A stretch of DNA of 64,000 nucleotides, from positions 439,944 to 503,943 of the forward strand of contig KV454018.1 of the NCBI GenBank assembly GCA_001661245.1. Reading direction: 5' to 3'. Both the position numbers and the translations under genes were made by a program. Position 1 is the stretch's first letter. Every line of letters starts with the position of its first letter. Below the pieces are notes generated by a model. The model saw only the letters and a program-made list of their open reading frames with translations, had not been told where the DNA came from and ran no database searches. Source of the stretch: Pachysolen tannophilus NRRL Y-2460 (taxonomy: Eukaryota; Ascomycota; Pichiomycetes; Alaninales; Pachysolenaceae). Of the stretch, positions 38,217 through 49,089 are shown one piece after another.

Positions 38217-39556
38217 ATGTATCAGGTAAAGTTTTTGAAGCCAATTTCATTTGCTCATGGTGATGGGAAAAAAAGTGTTGGGAAAAAGCCAATTTGCTCC
38301 AAGAAAAAAAGTTCATTTTCTTTAATTTCACCCCAGTCTCAGCAACATTTTCTTTTGATAACTACATTGCTAACGGTGGTGAATGATTTAGGAGAACTTT
38401 TGTATTGTGGGGATTTGAAAGTTAAGGTGGATGTTAGAATATATCAGCAGAATAGTAAAGATGATGGTGTTGTACGGGCATTTCCTTCCAAGTTTCTTTA
38501 TAAATTACCAATCATATCGTCAAGTGAGATGAGTTGGAAGTCAGGATATAGGACGATGGAAGTTGATTTGGAAATACCTGTTTCTTTGTTGAATACGTTG
38601 ACGATACAACATAAGCAGGATCAAGATATTTATGCAATTGTTACAGCAGAAGTTGTACCTGATTCTTATTCTGATTTTGATTTAGTTATGGGTTCTGATG
38701 ATAGTACAAGGTTAAAAGTTGCCCAAGATTCATACAAGATTATGGAAGGACTTTCATCTCCAATTTTTGAAAGCAAAGTATTAAAAGAAAAAAATTTTCA
38801 ATTTTTGCCAGTAACAAGTTTACCGTTGAAAATTATCACTAAAAATACTTATTGTACTAATGGACCTAAGATTTCAACAGAAAGGATTAGTATGAGATAT
38901 CTTCCAATTTATAATAAATTTCCATCTGACAATAATTGTAGTGATGATTTTTTTTCTAAACAAGATATAATGTTGATAGAGGAATTAAGTCATGGTATTG
39001 CAAGGCACTTGTGGGATGCAGGTATAGTAACTGTTAAGTTTTTACCTTTGTTGTTGGGAAATTATCTTAAAAATAATGGATCCAAAAAAAAATGAATATA
39101 TTGGAACTAGGAACAGGAATTGGATTAGTTTCAATTTCATTATCAAAGATATTCGAAGGTAATACAAGGATTGTTGCTACAGATTTAGAAGATGCAAGAG
39201 AAATTTGTGTTGAAAACATTCAATTGAACAACTCTAATGGGAAAACCTCTATTGAATTTCATGAATTTGAATGGGAATCTGCTGGTAACAATTCATTATC
39301 AGAAAAACATCAATGTTGGGATTTTATTGTAATAACTGACTGTACATATAATTCTTCATATTATAATGATTTAAATAATGCAATTCTAAAAGAATCCGGA
39401 AAGGAAACCATCGTCTTATTGGCTCATAAATTTAGAGACGGTCACAGTGAAAGAAAATTTTTCGAAATGTTTAGAAAAAATTTCATATTAATTAACCAAT
39501 ATTGGTTTCACTTTGGTTTTGATAGTATTCACATTGGAACTTACAAAAAAATTTAA
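38217..39556 (+). CDS. Seven-beta-strand (METTL21/EFM-like) lysine methyltransferase, split by a one-base slip
   Basis: Two overlapping frames form one gene: 38217-39095 and, one frame over, 39092-39556. The first ends just after IARHLWDAGIVTVKFLPLLL, the region that precedes the SAM-binding fold. The second opens MNILELGTGIGLVSISLSKI, which is motif I, and continues with the DCTY (DxxY) signature of METTL21-type protein-lysine methyltransferases. The break is at a run of nine A (39084-39092); one more A joins the frames into 446 residues. Likely substrates in this group are elongation factors or Hsp70, but I cannot assign the EFM number. Whether the slip is an assembly error or a real mutation cannot be told here. 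Confidence 0.8.
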
Positions 39557-39650
39557 TCATTTTATTAATCACTATCATAATTAAAATTTCTAATAACACA
39601 TGTTTAGCAAAAGAAAAAAAAAACGAAAAAACAAATTGCAGGGTACTATT

Positions 39651-42600
39651 CTATTCATATTGTTTCTCCTCAACAGGTAATATAATATCTTCATCTACTA
39701 TGATAACTTTTGTCAGATTCGCTTCTGATTCATCTTCTTTTTGTTCTTCCTTTTCTACGCTACTATTACTATGATTATGGAGATCAGAATCAGAATCCTT
39801 TTTTGGTGGTACCGGTGAATTTAAAAATGGAGATTTATCACTAGTAACAGGTGATTTTACGGAAGGTGATTTTCCTGATCCTATGATATATGAACAGTCT
39901 TCACATGTATCACACACATGATTATCTTTTTTCCATGGATCCATATCATAGTTTTCGATTTTTCCATGTCTTGGATGGAATACTTTCTGGTAAGCTCTAA
40001 TTCTTCTTCTTGAAAGTCTTTCTTTAAAAGATTTTGTTGTTTTCAAAGAAGTTGTTGATTTTATAGATTTTATAGATTTCAGTGTTGGAAGAGGTTGTAA
40101 TTCTTCATTTTCGCACTCTAAATCCATAGTCTTGTCATTTTTATGTTTTTTCTTCCTTTTTTCCTTCTTTGGCTTCTTGAGTTTTTTCTGCTTTTCATCT
40201 TTTTTTTCATGTTCATCCTCATCTTGTTCTTTTTCTTGTTCATTTTTTACTTCTCCTTCTTGTTCTTCTTCTTTTTCTTCTTTTTCTTCTTCGATAGACT
40301 GTTTTGTATCCATGGTCACCACTGATGTATCTTTTGACTCTTCAATTGTATAATTATTCTCATTATTTTTCCTTCTTCTAAAAATTCTGAAATGACGTCT
40401 ATTTTGCTTTTGAACAGAACTTGAACCTTTTAAATTCTCAATTTCATTTGCTGTTTCTGCTTCTGCTTCTATTTCTGTTACTGCTTTTCCTCCTCTTTCT
40501 GCTTCTGTTTTTTCTTCTGCTCCTGAATCTTGGGTTACTGGTGAGTGAAATTGAGTTTCTGTTTCTACATCTACCATTGTTTCAGCTTCATTCAAATTAA
40601 AACTAGTTTCATTTCCCAAAGCTAAAGATTCGTCTTTTTGTATTTGACTTAAATCTTCAGTATCAGATTCTGTCAAGAGATGCTTTTCAACAAATTCCGA
40701 AATATCATTATATCCGTCAATTGAATATGAGGTTCTAACAGTTTTAGCTGTTTCCAACTCTTTTTCTTCTTCTTCTTCTTCTTCTTCTTCATCTTCAAAG
40801 TTTGCGTTTGTAATTTTTGGACTAGTGACGCTAGAGATTTGCTCACTTAAATTTTCCTTTGAATGGGGATGCAGACTCAAATTATCATCTTCAATATCAC
40901 TCTTGACAAGAGCATGTTCCCCAATATTTAAAGCAGGAACATCCATTACAGTAGGACTATGATCTGGTTCAAACAATTCAGCCTTTAGTTGATCATCTGT
41001 ATTACTTTCATCTTTTAATAAATCATTGTTATTATTATTATCGGTTTTTTCAACATTATCAAAAAGCATATCTTTTATACTTCTAGCAGAAGATTTTCTC
41101 TTTTTCAAAGATAAATTCAACAGACTTCTGGTTTCAAATTTTTTTGTAGTTACTTGTGTTTCATCTTCTTCTTCATTATCATCATCAAAATCAACATTAT
41201 CATTAGATATCAGTGTAATATCAAATATATCTGAATCAATTCTTGCATCTTTCAAATCCAAAGGAGTTATTGTTTGAGTACTTTTATCGATAACATCAAT
41301 TTCTCTTTCCATAAAGATGAATCTTTCCATACTCTGATCCGAGACATCTAAACCTTCACTATTTTTTTTACTATTCCTGTAAATACGAGAGTTTAAATTT
41401 AAATCTGAAAATTTTGAAACTAAAGATCCTAAAGAATTTACTCTTTTCTTACTCGATGAGCTATAATTTCTATTTGAATTAGGACTTGACTTTCTTGAAA
41501 ATTTAGTTTCAAAATCAGCAGTAGATGAGCTACTATTTTTAGCTATAGATTTATGATTTTTAATTTTGGTGTCTAAAAAGACAACAGTCTTTTTGGAATT
41601 TGGTCTTGTTATACTTTTATAACTTTTACCACTGCCACTTCTTGTATTTTTCTTTGTACTTGTAGCTACATTTATATCTGAATTTTTCCATAAATCGTCT
41701 TTGCAATCGAAATGGTAATCAAGGGTATCATAAAAAATCTCAGTACTAGAAAATGCAGATTCCGTTTTGCTTCCAGGAAGAAAAGCTGAAGATGATCCAA
41801 CTACAATTCCATCAACGGGAGTTTTTGGAGATTCAGAATCTGATCTACTTCTTGAATTTGATTTTCTGAAATTATTGTTTAATTCAATTTCATTTTGATC
41901 AGAGTCTTTTCCTTCTGAATTAGAAGGTGATAAGGAAAAATCATAATTTCCTTCAAAATTAGAATGTAAATGTGATTGTGATTGTGATTGTGAGGTCGAT
42001 GGTGAGGTCGATGGTGAGGGCGAGGCCGACAAGTTGGTGTATGAGTGGGAAAGGTTGTGTAAACGTGAGCGTGAGCGTGAACGTGAATGTGAACGTGGAC
42101 TTGAACGCAAAGGCGATCGTAATGGCGATTGCCGCAAAGACGAGCGCAAGGGAGAACGCAAGGGAGAACGCAAATTTAAATGAGAATGAGAATTAGAATT
42201 AGAATCTGATAGTTTACCGCTGAGGGGACTTTCTGGAGGAGGAGAAGTAGGAGTACCTGTTGATTTTGAAAATAAGTTTTGTCTTTTTTTTGATTTTAAA
42301 GCTTTTGTTTTCATATTTTTTGACTTTTTCTCTCTTTTTGATTCATCTTCATCATCAGCATTATCATCATCATCAGGAGAAGATACAAGTTTCATCTTCG
42401 GATTAGCTTCTGATAATGTCAAATTTTGAACTTCTTGTCTACCATAACTATATGGATAAAAATTATCTAAATCAATTTCAAAATTCATACCATCTTCTTT
42501 TTCTTTAATTTTACCACCACTTCTTGGGAAACCAAATGATATAAAACTTTTCTTTTTTTATTTGAACTTAAATTTGAATCATAAATTAAATTTTCTTTAT

Positions 42601-43207
42601 CTTCCATTCTTTTTTTACGTAATATTGGACTTGAATTTCTTGTTATAATTCCAGATATTTTTTCAAAATTTTCTACTGCAATTGCTGGTTTTGAAGGAGA
42701 CAGTCTTGAAGATGAAGAAAAATTTGATATTGAATTTTTTTTTTGCCCGCCTCTCCTAACAGTAGTTGCCATATCAGTAGTAGTTGTTGCCGTTGCAGGT
42801 GGAGTTTTATTAACATTTGATAAATTTAAATAACGACTTGTATCTTGTGATAAAAACCCATTTCTAAAAGTATCATCACCTGGACCAGCACCAGCACCAG
42901 CACCAGAACCAGAACCTGCAACAACACCGTCATCAGTACCAGCGCCACTCTTTATTAAAAAGGAAGAAGGACTCCTACCACTATTATTTTTATTGTTTTT
43001 ATTACTTTTTGAATTCTTCATTTTAGTTTTCAAAGTTGATGTCGATCTCGAAATAGAATTCGATCTTGATCTTGATCTCAAACTCGAGGGAGTTACCGTT
43101 ACCCCTTTTTCGGAACCAGCCGAGGTTGGTAATTTAAACTCATCCTTGAATGAAAACAACTTGGAAGAGCAGTAACACAGTACTGACGACCCATCCGCTT
43201 CCTTCAT
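39651..43207 (-). CDS. Large unrecognised low-complexity protein, split by a one-base slip
   Basis: Two minus-strand frames (43207-42485 and 42488-39651) make one probable gene. The upstream frame leaves homologous-looking sequence at a run of seven A on the coding strand (+ strand 42553-42559). With one more A it would read into SFISFGFPRSGGKIKEKEDG and then MNFEIDLDNFYPYSYGRQ, giving about 1185 residues. The protein is highly disordered. It has Ser/Arg repeats (SPLRSPLR, RSRSRSR at about residues 340-380 of the joined protein), Gly/Ala runs, acidic Glu stretches and a Lys/Glu-rich coiled region. Near the C terminus is a conserved-looking block, RRRIRAYQKVFHPRHGKIEN, then DPWKKDNHVCDTCEDCSYI with three Cys. 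I do not know the family; a bud-neck or cortical scaffold is only a guess. Confidence 0.65.
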
Positions 43208-44135
43208 TGAAACAACAAAAAAAAAAAGAAAAGGAAACCTCTATTCTATTGTTTAAAGCCGTATTATTATTGGGGGTAACTTTCAAAAAAAAGGGGTGTC
43301 AATTTTTTTTTATATATTATTAAAAAAAAAAAACCCAATTGTATCAACTAATGAAACAACCCAGCAAAGATCTAATAAGGTCAAGATATATATGAAATAT
43401 AATTGTGTTCTTGAATTAAAGAAAAAAGAAAAATAAAAGAAAAAGGTCAAATTAAAAACTCGTTGACGCCGTTGTATAGTTATTGATAAAAAGAAAAAAC
43501 AAAAGGGGGTAATTTGCGTTTTTGTGTAATTAATACTCAAAAATAGATGAGGATGAGGATGAGCATGAGCATTATTACACGGTAGTGTATTTCATTCAAA
43601 TATTTCCGAAAACGGGATAGAAAAAACATACAAAGAAAAAAGAAAGAAATGTCCGATCAAATACCCGAAACCAATTTCCCCCTCTTCCACATATATATAT
43701 ATATGTAATAGTTGAAAAGGGACTATAATAGTCATTTAACCACTTTGCGAATCATTGAATACCAGAAAAAAAAATAAAAAAAAAAATTTAAAAAACTACA
43801 ATCTCAATTCCAATTGATGTTAGAAAATTTCTCTCTTAATCTTTTTAACCTGTTATAAATCTATTTACCTAATAAATTTCTATTTCTTCTAGTTCCCTAA
43901 AGTTTTATAGTTACCCTACCGTAAAGTCATCATGAGTAAAGTCTATCCTGAAACCTGAAATTTACGCAGACACAGCAATCACAAGTAAAAAAAAAAAAAA
44001 AAAAAATTTTTTCTCTTACAAATTCACTACTCAATTTTCTCCTTTGTTACCTCTCTCCGCCCAAACAGTCCGCCCAACCACCGGCAAACAAGTGGCCAAC
44101 CCTGGAAAAAGAAAAGAAAAAAAAAGAAAAAAAAA
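43208..44135. other. TEF1/2 promoter region (divergent with the unknown gene)
   Basis: 928 bp. It contains poly(A)/poly(T) tracts, TATATATATA near 43691, and close to the gap two CCGCCCAA motifs (about 44058 and 44071) followed by a long A/G-rich tract that runs into Ns. A strong constitutive promoter is expected for EF-1alpha. An eight-codon ATG frame at 43932-43958 may or may not be in the transcript. Confidence 0.55.
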
Positions 44136-44874
44136 NNNNNNNNNNNNNNNNNNNNNNNNNNNNNNNNNNNNNNNNNNNNNNNNNNNNNNNNNNNNNNNNN
44201 NNNNNNNNNNNNNNNNNNNNNNNNNNNNNNNNNNNNNNNNNNNNNNNNNNNNNNNNNNNNNNNNNNNNNNNNNNNNNNNNNNNNNNNNNNNNNNNNNNNN
44301 NNNNNNNNNNNNNNNNNNNNNNNNNNNNNNNNNNNNNNNNNNNNNNNNNNNNNNNNNNNNNNNNNNNNNNNNNNNNNNNNNNNNNNNNNNNNNNNNNNNN
44401 NNNNNNNNNNNNNNNNNNNNNNNNNNNNNNNNNNNNNNNNNNNNNNNNNNNNNNNNNNNNNNNNNNNNNNNNNNNNNNNNNNNNNNNNNNNNNNNNNNNN
44501 NNNNNNNNNNNNNNNNNNNNNNNNNNNNNNNNNNNNNNNNNNNNNNNNNNNNNNNNNNNNNNNNNNNNNNNNNNNNNNNNNNNNNNNNNNNNNNNNNNNN
44601 NNNNNNNNNNNNNNNNNNNNNNNNNNNNNNNNNNNNNNNNNNNNNNNNNNNNNNNNNNNNNNNNNNNNNNNNNNNNNNNNNNNNNNNNNNNNNNNNNNNN
44701 NNNNNNNNNNNNNNNNNNNNNNNNNNNNNNNNNNNNNNNNNNNNNNNNNNNNNNNNNNNNNNNNNNNNNNNNNNNNNNNNNNNNNNNNNNNNNNNNNNNN
44801 NNNNNNNNNNNNNNNNNNNNNNNNNNNNNNNNNNNNNNNNNNNNNNNNNNNNNNNNNNNNNNNNNNNNNNNNNN
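44136..44874. other. Assembly gap (739 Ns) inside the TEF gene
   Basis: Unsequenced block covering the 5' half of the EF-1alpha gene. The missing 253 codons need about 759 nt, more than the 739 Ns, so the gap length is an estimate and is at least 20 nt too short. Confidence 0.95.
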
Positions 44875-45492
44875 ATTGGTGGTATTGGTACGGTGCCAGT
44901 TGGTAGAGTTGAAACCGGTGTCATTAAAGCCGGTATGGTTGTCACTTTTGCCCCAGCTGGTGTCACCACTGAAGTTAAATCCGTTGAAATGCACCACGAA
45001 ACTTTAACCGAAGGTCTTCCAGGTGACAATGTTGGTTTCAACGTTAAGAACGTTTCCGTTAAAGAAATTAGAAGAGGTAACGTTTGTGGTGATTCAAAGA
45101 ATGATCCACCAAAAGGTTGTGATTCCTTTGCTGCTCAAGTTATTGTCTTGAACCATCCAGGTCAAATCTCTGCTGGTTACTCTCCAGTCTTGGATTGTCA
45201 TACTGCTCATATTGCTTGTAAATTCGACACCTTGATTGAAAAAATTGATAGAAGAACTGGTAAGAAATTAGAAGAAAATCCTAAATTTGTTAAATCTGGT
45301 GATGCTTGTATCGTTAAGATGGTTCCAACCAAACCAATGTGTGTTGAAGCTTACTCCGACTACCCACCATTAGGTAGATTCGCTGTCAGAGATATGAGAC
45401 AAACCGTTGCTGTTGGTGTTATCAAATCTGTCGAAAAATCAGACAAGGCTGGTAAGGTTACAAAAGCTGCTCAAAAAGCTGCCAAGAAATAA
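44875..45492 (+). CDS. TEF1: Translation elongation factor EF-1alpha (TEF1/TEF2), 3' part only
   Basis: The visible C-terminal 205 residues begin [20 protein letters not shown] and end [11 protein letters not shown]. They cover domains II and III of eEF1A, almost identical to the yeast protein (458 aa). eEF1A delivers aminoacyl-tRNA to the ribosome as a GTP complex. The GTPase domain lies in the gap. Codon choice is strongly biased (GGT, GTT, AAG, TTG; no CTG), as in highly expressed yeast genes. Most yeasts carry two near-identical copies, TEF1 and TEF2, which explains the gap and means I cannot tell which copy this is. Confidence 0.97.
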   Translation: MGGIGTVPVGRVETGVIKAGMVVTFAPAGVTTEVKSVEMHHETLTEGLPGDNVGFNVKNVSVKEIRRGNVCGDSKNDPPKGCDSFAAQVIVLNHPGQISAGYSPVLDCHTAHIACKFDTLIEKIDRRTGKKLEENPKFVKSGDACIVKMVPTKPMCVEAYSDYPPLGRFAVRDMRQTVAVGVIKSVEKSDKAGKVTKAAQKAAKK

Positions 45493-45840
45493 GAACCTTT
45501 GACTTTTTATCTCTCTTCTTTTTTTTTTTTTTTTTTTGTTAATTAGCCATTGAGTCATTTTTACTTGTATTTCCTACCTATTGCCCACTTCCTCTTGTTT
45601 TACTTTTAGTAATAATATATATATATATATATATGTTTCTATATAAAGTATATTGGAAGTTTATAATATAAATTATATAAGTATATTTTTTAACTGTAGA
45701 GAAAAGTAGTTTTTTAAATAATCAAAAAAGTTTGTTGTAATTGAAGATCATCATAAAATTGTAAATAAGTAATAATAAACAAGAGATTTAATCATTTAAC
45801 AGCGGTTAATTTATTCCAATGGCGGACCCATTAAAATATC
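45493..45840. other. TEF 3' flank and KAP122 promoter
   Basis: 348 bp with a T-run (45519-45538) after the TEF stop, a TA repeat at 45616-45633, and an upstream ATG frame overlapping the KAP122 start (listed separately). Confidence 0.5.
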
Positions 45841-45854
45841 ATGGAGCAAGATGA
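45819..45854 (+). promoter_or_regulatory. Possible uORF overlapping the KAP122 start codon
   Basis: A 12-codon frame, MADPLKYHGAR then stop, starts 22 bp before and ends 14 bp after the first base of the KAP122 ATG, in a different frame. If the transcript begins upstream, it would limit initiation at KAP122. Confidence 0.4.
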
Positions 45855-48816
45855 TTTTGATTTAGATCAGGTTATTGGGCTAGTGGAATTGTTATATTCA
45901 TCAAGAGACCCGGATCAAGTGATTGAGGTTCAAAAAATTTTACAACGGTTTCAAAAATCTTCAAATAGTTGGTATATTTCAAATCAATTATTATTAAATG
46001 ATTCAATCAATTGTAAATTCTTTGGTGCTTTGACTTATACTGTGGGGATAAATTTACATTTGGGGGAATTTTCAACAGATTTGAAATTCAAAATAATATT
46101 AGAATTATTAAACCATGTAATTTTACTTATTAATGAGAATAAAAATAATACACTCTTTGTTATTGAAAAATTATTATCTAATCTTGCTATTATTTTTGTT
46201 ACCAGTTATAAAGAATGGAGTTATTCTTTACAAAGTTTATATGCTTCTTTGAAAAATAAAAACCCACAGATTATTAATGATTCAAATATCAATGATTTTG
46301 ATTCTACTTATGATATGATACTTTTACTATTTTCTCAAATTGTAGTTGAGGAAACATCGAAATTAGAATCTTCAAATGTTGATAAGTCCAATTTACATAA
46401 ATTTATTCATGAAAAATTTTTCCCCATAACAAGTGCATTGTTATTTAGAACAGAAATGATAAAATCTTTAGATTGTTTAGGTAGTTGGATTCAATACATT
46501 TCTACTGCTGAATTGGAATCTGTTGAAAGATATGATTTATCAATAATATTGGATCATTTATTGGATTTAATTATACTCAATAATGCAGATATTTCTCAAA
46601 GGGCTATCAATGTTACTGTTGATATACTTGATACAAATCCTTCAATGTTGAATAAAGTTTTGAAAAATAAACTTGATTCATTAATTTTTGGTAAATGGGG
46701 TGTCAATTATTTACAATCTTTAATTGAAGATCATGATTTTGAAAATATTAATCAATTTTCAAGATTAGTGATTTTATTTTTAGAAACTGATATTATTCAT
46801 GTTGCACATTTATTAGCTGATGATGCCAATAATGAAAAATTTGAATTTTTATTGAATTTAACAAATTTTCCTGGAATACCAATAGATGAAGAATTAATCT
46901 CAAAAGATTTTATTGAATTTTGGTCAGAATTGGCTGAAGCATATGTGGATGATGAAGATAGATTATTAGTTTTACTTAAAAATGATACCGATCAATTAAT
47001 GAAATTAAATCAAAAGGCAACTTCTATCTTTCAACGAGTTTCATCTATTTATTGGAGCAAGATTCATATACCTGTTAACGTGGATGATGAAGAATTTAAA
47101 CTCTATAAAGAAGAGTTTATGTCCTATAGAAGTGATGTTGCTGATTTCTTTGATACCATTTATCCCATTGTTAAAATAGCCATGTATAAAAATTTGATTG
47201 ATACTATTTCAAACAATATATCTTCACTGAAACCAAATTTTCAAGATATTGAAGCTTCTTTATTTTTAATTAATTCTATTTCCTCAAATTTCAATGAAGA
47301 TAATATTAACACTAACATATTGTCATATTTGACAAATATCTTAGAATCAAATTTTTTCGAAATAATATCAAGTAACAATAGCAATGAAAACAAATATACA
47401 ATTTCAACAACTATACAATTTTTATCTAGTATTGATTTTTTCTATAAACATAAAATAGGACTCAAATATTTACCTTCAATTTTGAATTTCCTTTTTAGTT
47501 GCATGTTAGAATCTAATTTATACCATTTATCTTCATCCAAGGCAATTTGCAGAATTTCTAATGACTGTCGGTTATCATTGGTTGGTTATTTACCAAATTT
47601 TGAAAATTTAATAGTGGAAATGATTAATAATATAAATATATTACCAATTATTCGAGAAAGAATTGTTAATTCATATGCTTCAATCATTCAAGGTATTAAA
47701 AATCCTGAAATACAAGGGAAAAACTTGAATATTTTACTAGGATTAATAAATGAAAAATGTGTTCAATTGATCACTAACAATCAAATAACTAATGAAAACA
47801 CCTTGAATTATTTAATTTCATTATTAAATTGTATCTATGAAATTGGGAAAGGAATGCAACTTCCTGAGGACGATGTTGAAGATTTTTATAGTCAGGAAGA
47901 AATAAATTTAATAAATGAATATTGGACTAATGACTCATACAATATCCATGATAAGATTATACGTATCATTACAGAAGTATCAACTAATTCCAGTTCACCA
48001 ATGTTGTTGAACAATACCGAGATTGTTGAGAAATGCTGTTTAATTTTCAAGACAGGATTGACTGAATCTATTGAAGGACCATTTGTATTTAAAGATGAAA
48101 CTTTAATTCAATATATTTTAACAAAGTCTGGTTCTGCCAATATCAATACAATGCCCTTTTTATTCGAATTATTTGACGCTGTGATAACGGCAAATTATAA
48201 GACTATTTCACCTAGCTTGGTTTCATCAACAGTAGATACAATTTTCCTTTCTCGATTACCCTTGATTAAAACTGATCCTGATTTAATTGAATCCTCAATA
48301 AAAATTTTGGGAACAATTGTAGAGAAAAAACCAAGTTTAATAATTTACAATGGAAATTTTACTATTATTATTTTGCATTTTTGTTTAGAAAACTTATCAA
48401 CTAGTGAAAAATTTATTTTGAAATCAGTCTCAAAATTTTGGAGTAAGCTAATAGTTTTGAAAAAAGGAGATAAAAGAGATTTTGAATTTATTTCCAATTT
48501 ATTCTTGCAAGAAAAATTAGGTGTTGTTTTAACTTATCTGGTAATATCGAACTTGTTGAAGTCTCAGAGATCCAATATAGATAATTTTCAGGAAATATTG
48601 AAATTCTTAATTGTGAAATATCCTTTGTATGTTAAAAATTGGTTGGAAGATGCTTTTGCTAAGGTTAATGAGGAGAGGGTTAATCAACGTATTGATGAAT
48701 TAAAAAGCTATCATGTATTTATTAAGAAGTTAATAATGACAAGAGGAAAAACTCAGGCTTTTCAAAATGTAGTTAAAGAATATTGGTTGGAAACAAACGG
48801 ATTGTTTAACTACTAA
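45841..48816 (+). CDS. KAP122: KAP122/PDR6, importin-beta-family karyopherin
   Basis: The product is 991 residues, an all-helical HEAT-repeat protein. VIGLVELLYSSRDPDQVIEV and CKFFGALTYTVGINLHLGEF at the N terminus match Kap122/Pdr6, as does the C-terminal pattern FLIVKYPLYVKNWLEDAF, then FIKKLIMTRGKTQAFQNVV. Yeast Kap122 imports TFIIA (Toa1/Toa2) and other cargo into the nucleus; loss alters drug resistance (PDR6). The length fits (S. cerevisiae 1081). The start follows ATATC and is overlapped by a uORF. Confidence 0.88.
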   Translation: MEQDDFDLDQVIGLVELLYSSRDPDQVIEVQKILQRFQKSSNSWYISNQLLLNDSINCKFFGALTYTVGINLHLGEFSTDLKFKIILELLNHVILLINENKNNTLFVIEKLLSNLAIIFVTSYKEWSYSLQSLYASLKNKNPQIINDSNINDFDSTYDMILLLFSQIVVEETSKLESSNVDKSNLHKFIHEKFFPITSALLFRTEMIKSLDCLGSWIQYISTAELESVERYDLSIILDHLLDLIILNNADISQRAINVTVDILDTNPSMLNKVLKNKLDSLIFGKWGVNYLQSLIEDHDFENINQFSRLVILFLETDIIHVAHLLADDANNEKFEFLLNLTNFPGIPIDEELISKDFIEFWSELAEAYVDDEDRLLVLLKNDTDQLMKLNQKATSIFQRVSSIYWSKIHIPVNVDDEEFKLYKEEFMSYRSDVADFFDTIYPIVKIAMYKNLIDTISNNISSLKPNFQDIEASLFLINSISSNFNEDNINTNILSYLTNILESNFFEIISSNNSNENKYTISTTIQFLSSIDFFYKHKIGLKYLPSILNFLFSCMLESNLYHLSSSKAICRISNDCRLSLVGYLPNFENLIVEMINNINILPIIRERIVNSYASIIQGIKNPEIQGKNLNILLGLINEKCVQLITNNQITNENTLNYLISLLNCIYEIGKGMQLPEDDVEDFYSQEEINLINEYWTNDSYNIHDKIIRIITEVSTNSSSPMLLNNTEIVEKCCLIFKTGLTESIEGPFVFKDETLIQYILTKSGSANINTMPFLFELFDAVITANYKTISPSLVSSTVDTIFLSRLPLIKTDPDLIESSIKILGTIVEKKPSLIIYNGNFTIIILHFCLENLSTSEKFILKSVSKFWSKLIVLKKGDKRDFEFISNLFLQEKLGVVLTYLVISNLLKSQRSNIDNFQEILKFLIVKYPLYVKNWLEDAFAKVNEERVNQRIDELKSYHVFIKKLIMTRGKTQAFQNVVKEYWLETNGLFNY

Positions 48817-49089
48817 GACAATTGAGTCATTTACTTGTATACAATTTTTCATTTTATTCCATTTTTTTGAAAAAGGTTATTTTTTGCGTTTCCTGTTACT
48901 TTCATTTCTACATAATCTTCTTTCTTTACAGAAAAAGATAATACTCATGGTAATTTTTTTTTTTTTTTTTCTTTTTATTTGTTCGTTAATACTTTTAATT
49001 TTATTCATTATTCTTTTTTGAAATTACAAATATTTAAATCTATCAGTTAACTAAAGTTGACAAGAAAAAAAATTCAAAATATGATGAAA

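Noticed and set aside
43932-43958. Eight-codon ATG frame in the TEF promoter
   Set aside because: It is not known to be transcribed and the leader runs into the gap; too short to judge.
44031-45041. Minus-strand frames running through the Ns at the TEF gene
   Set aside because: They are open only because Ns cannot make stops; the visible part is the complement of EF-1alpha.
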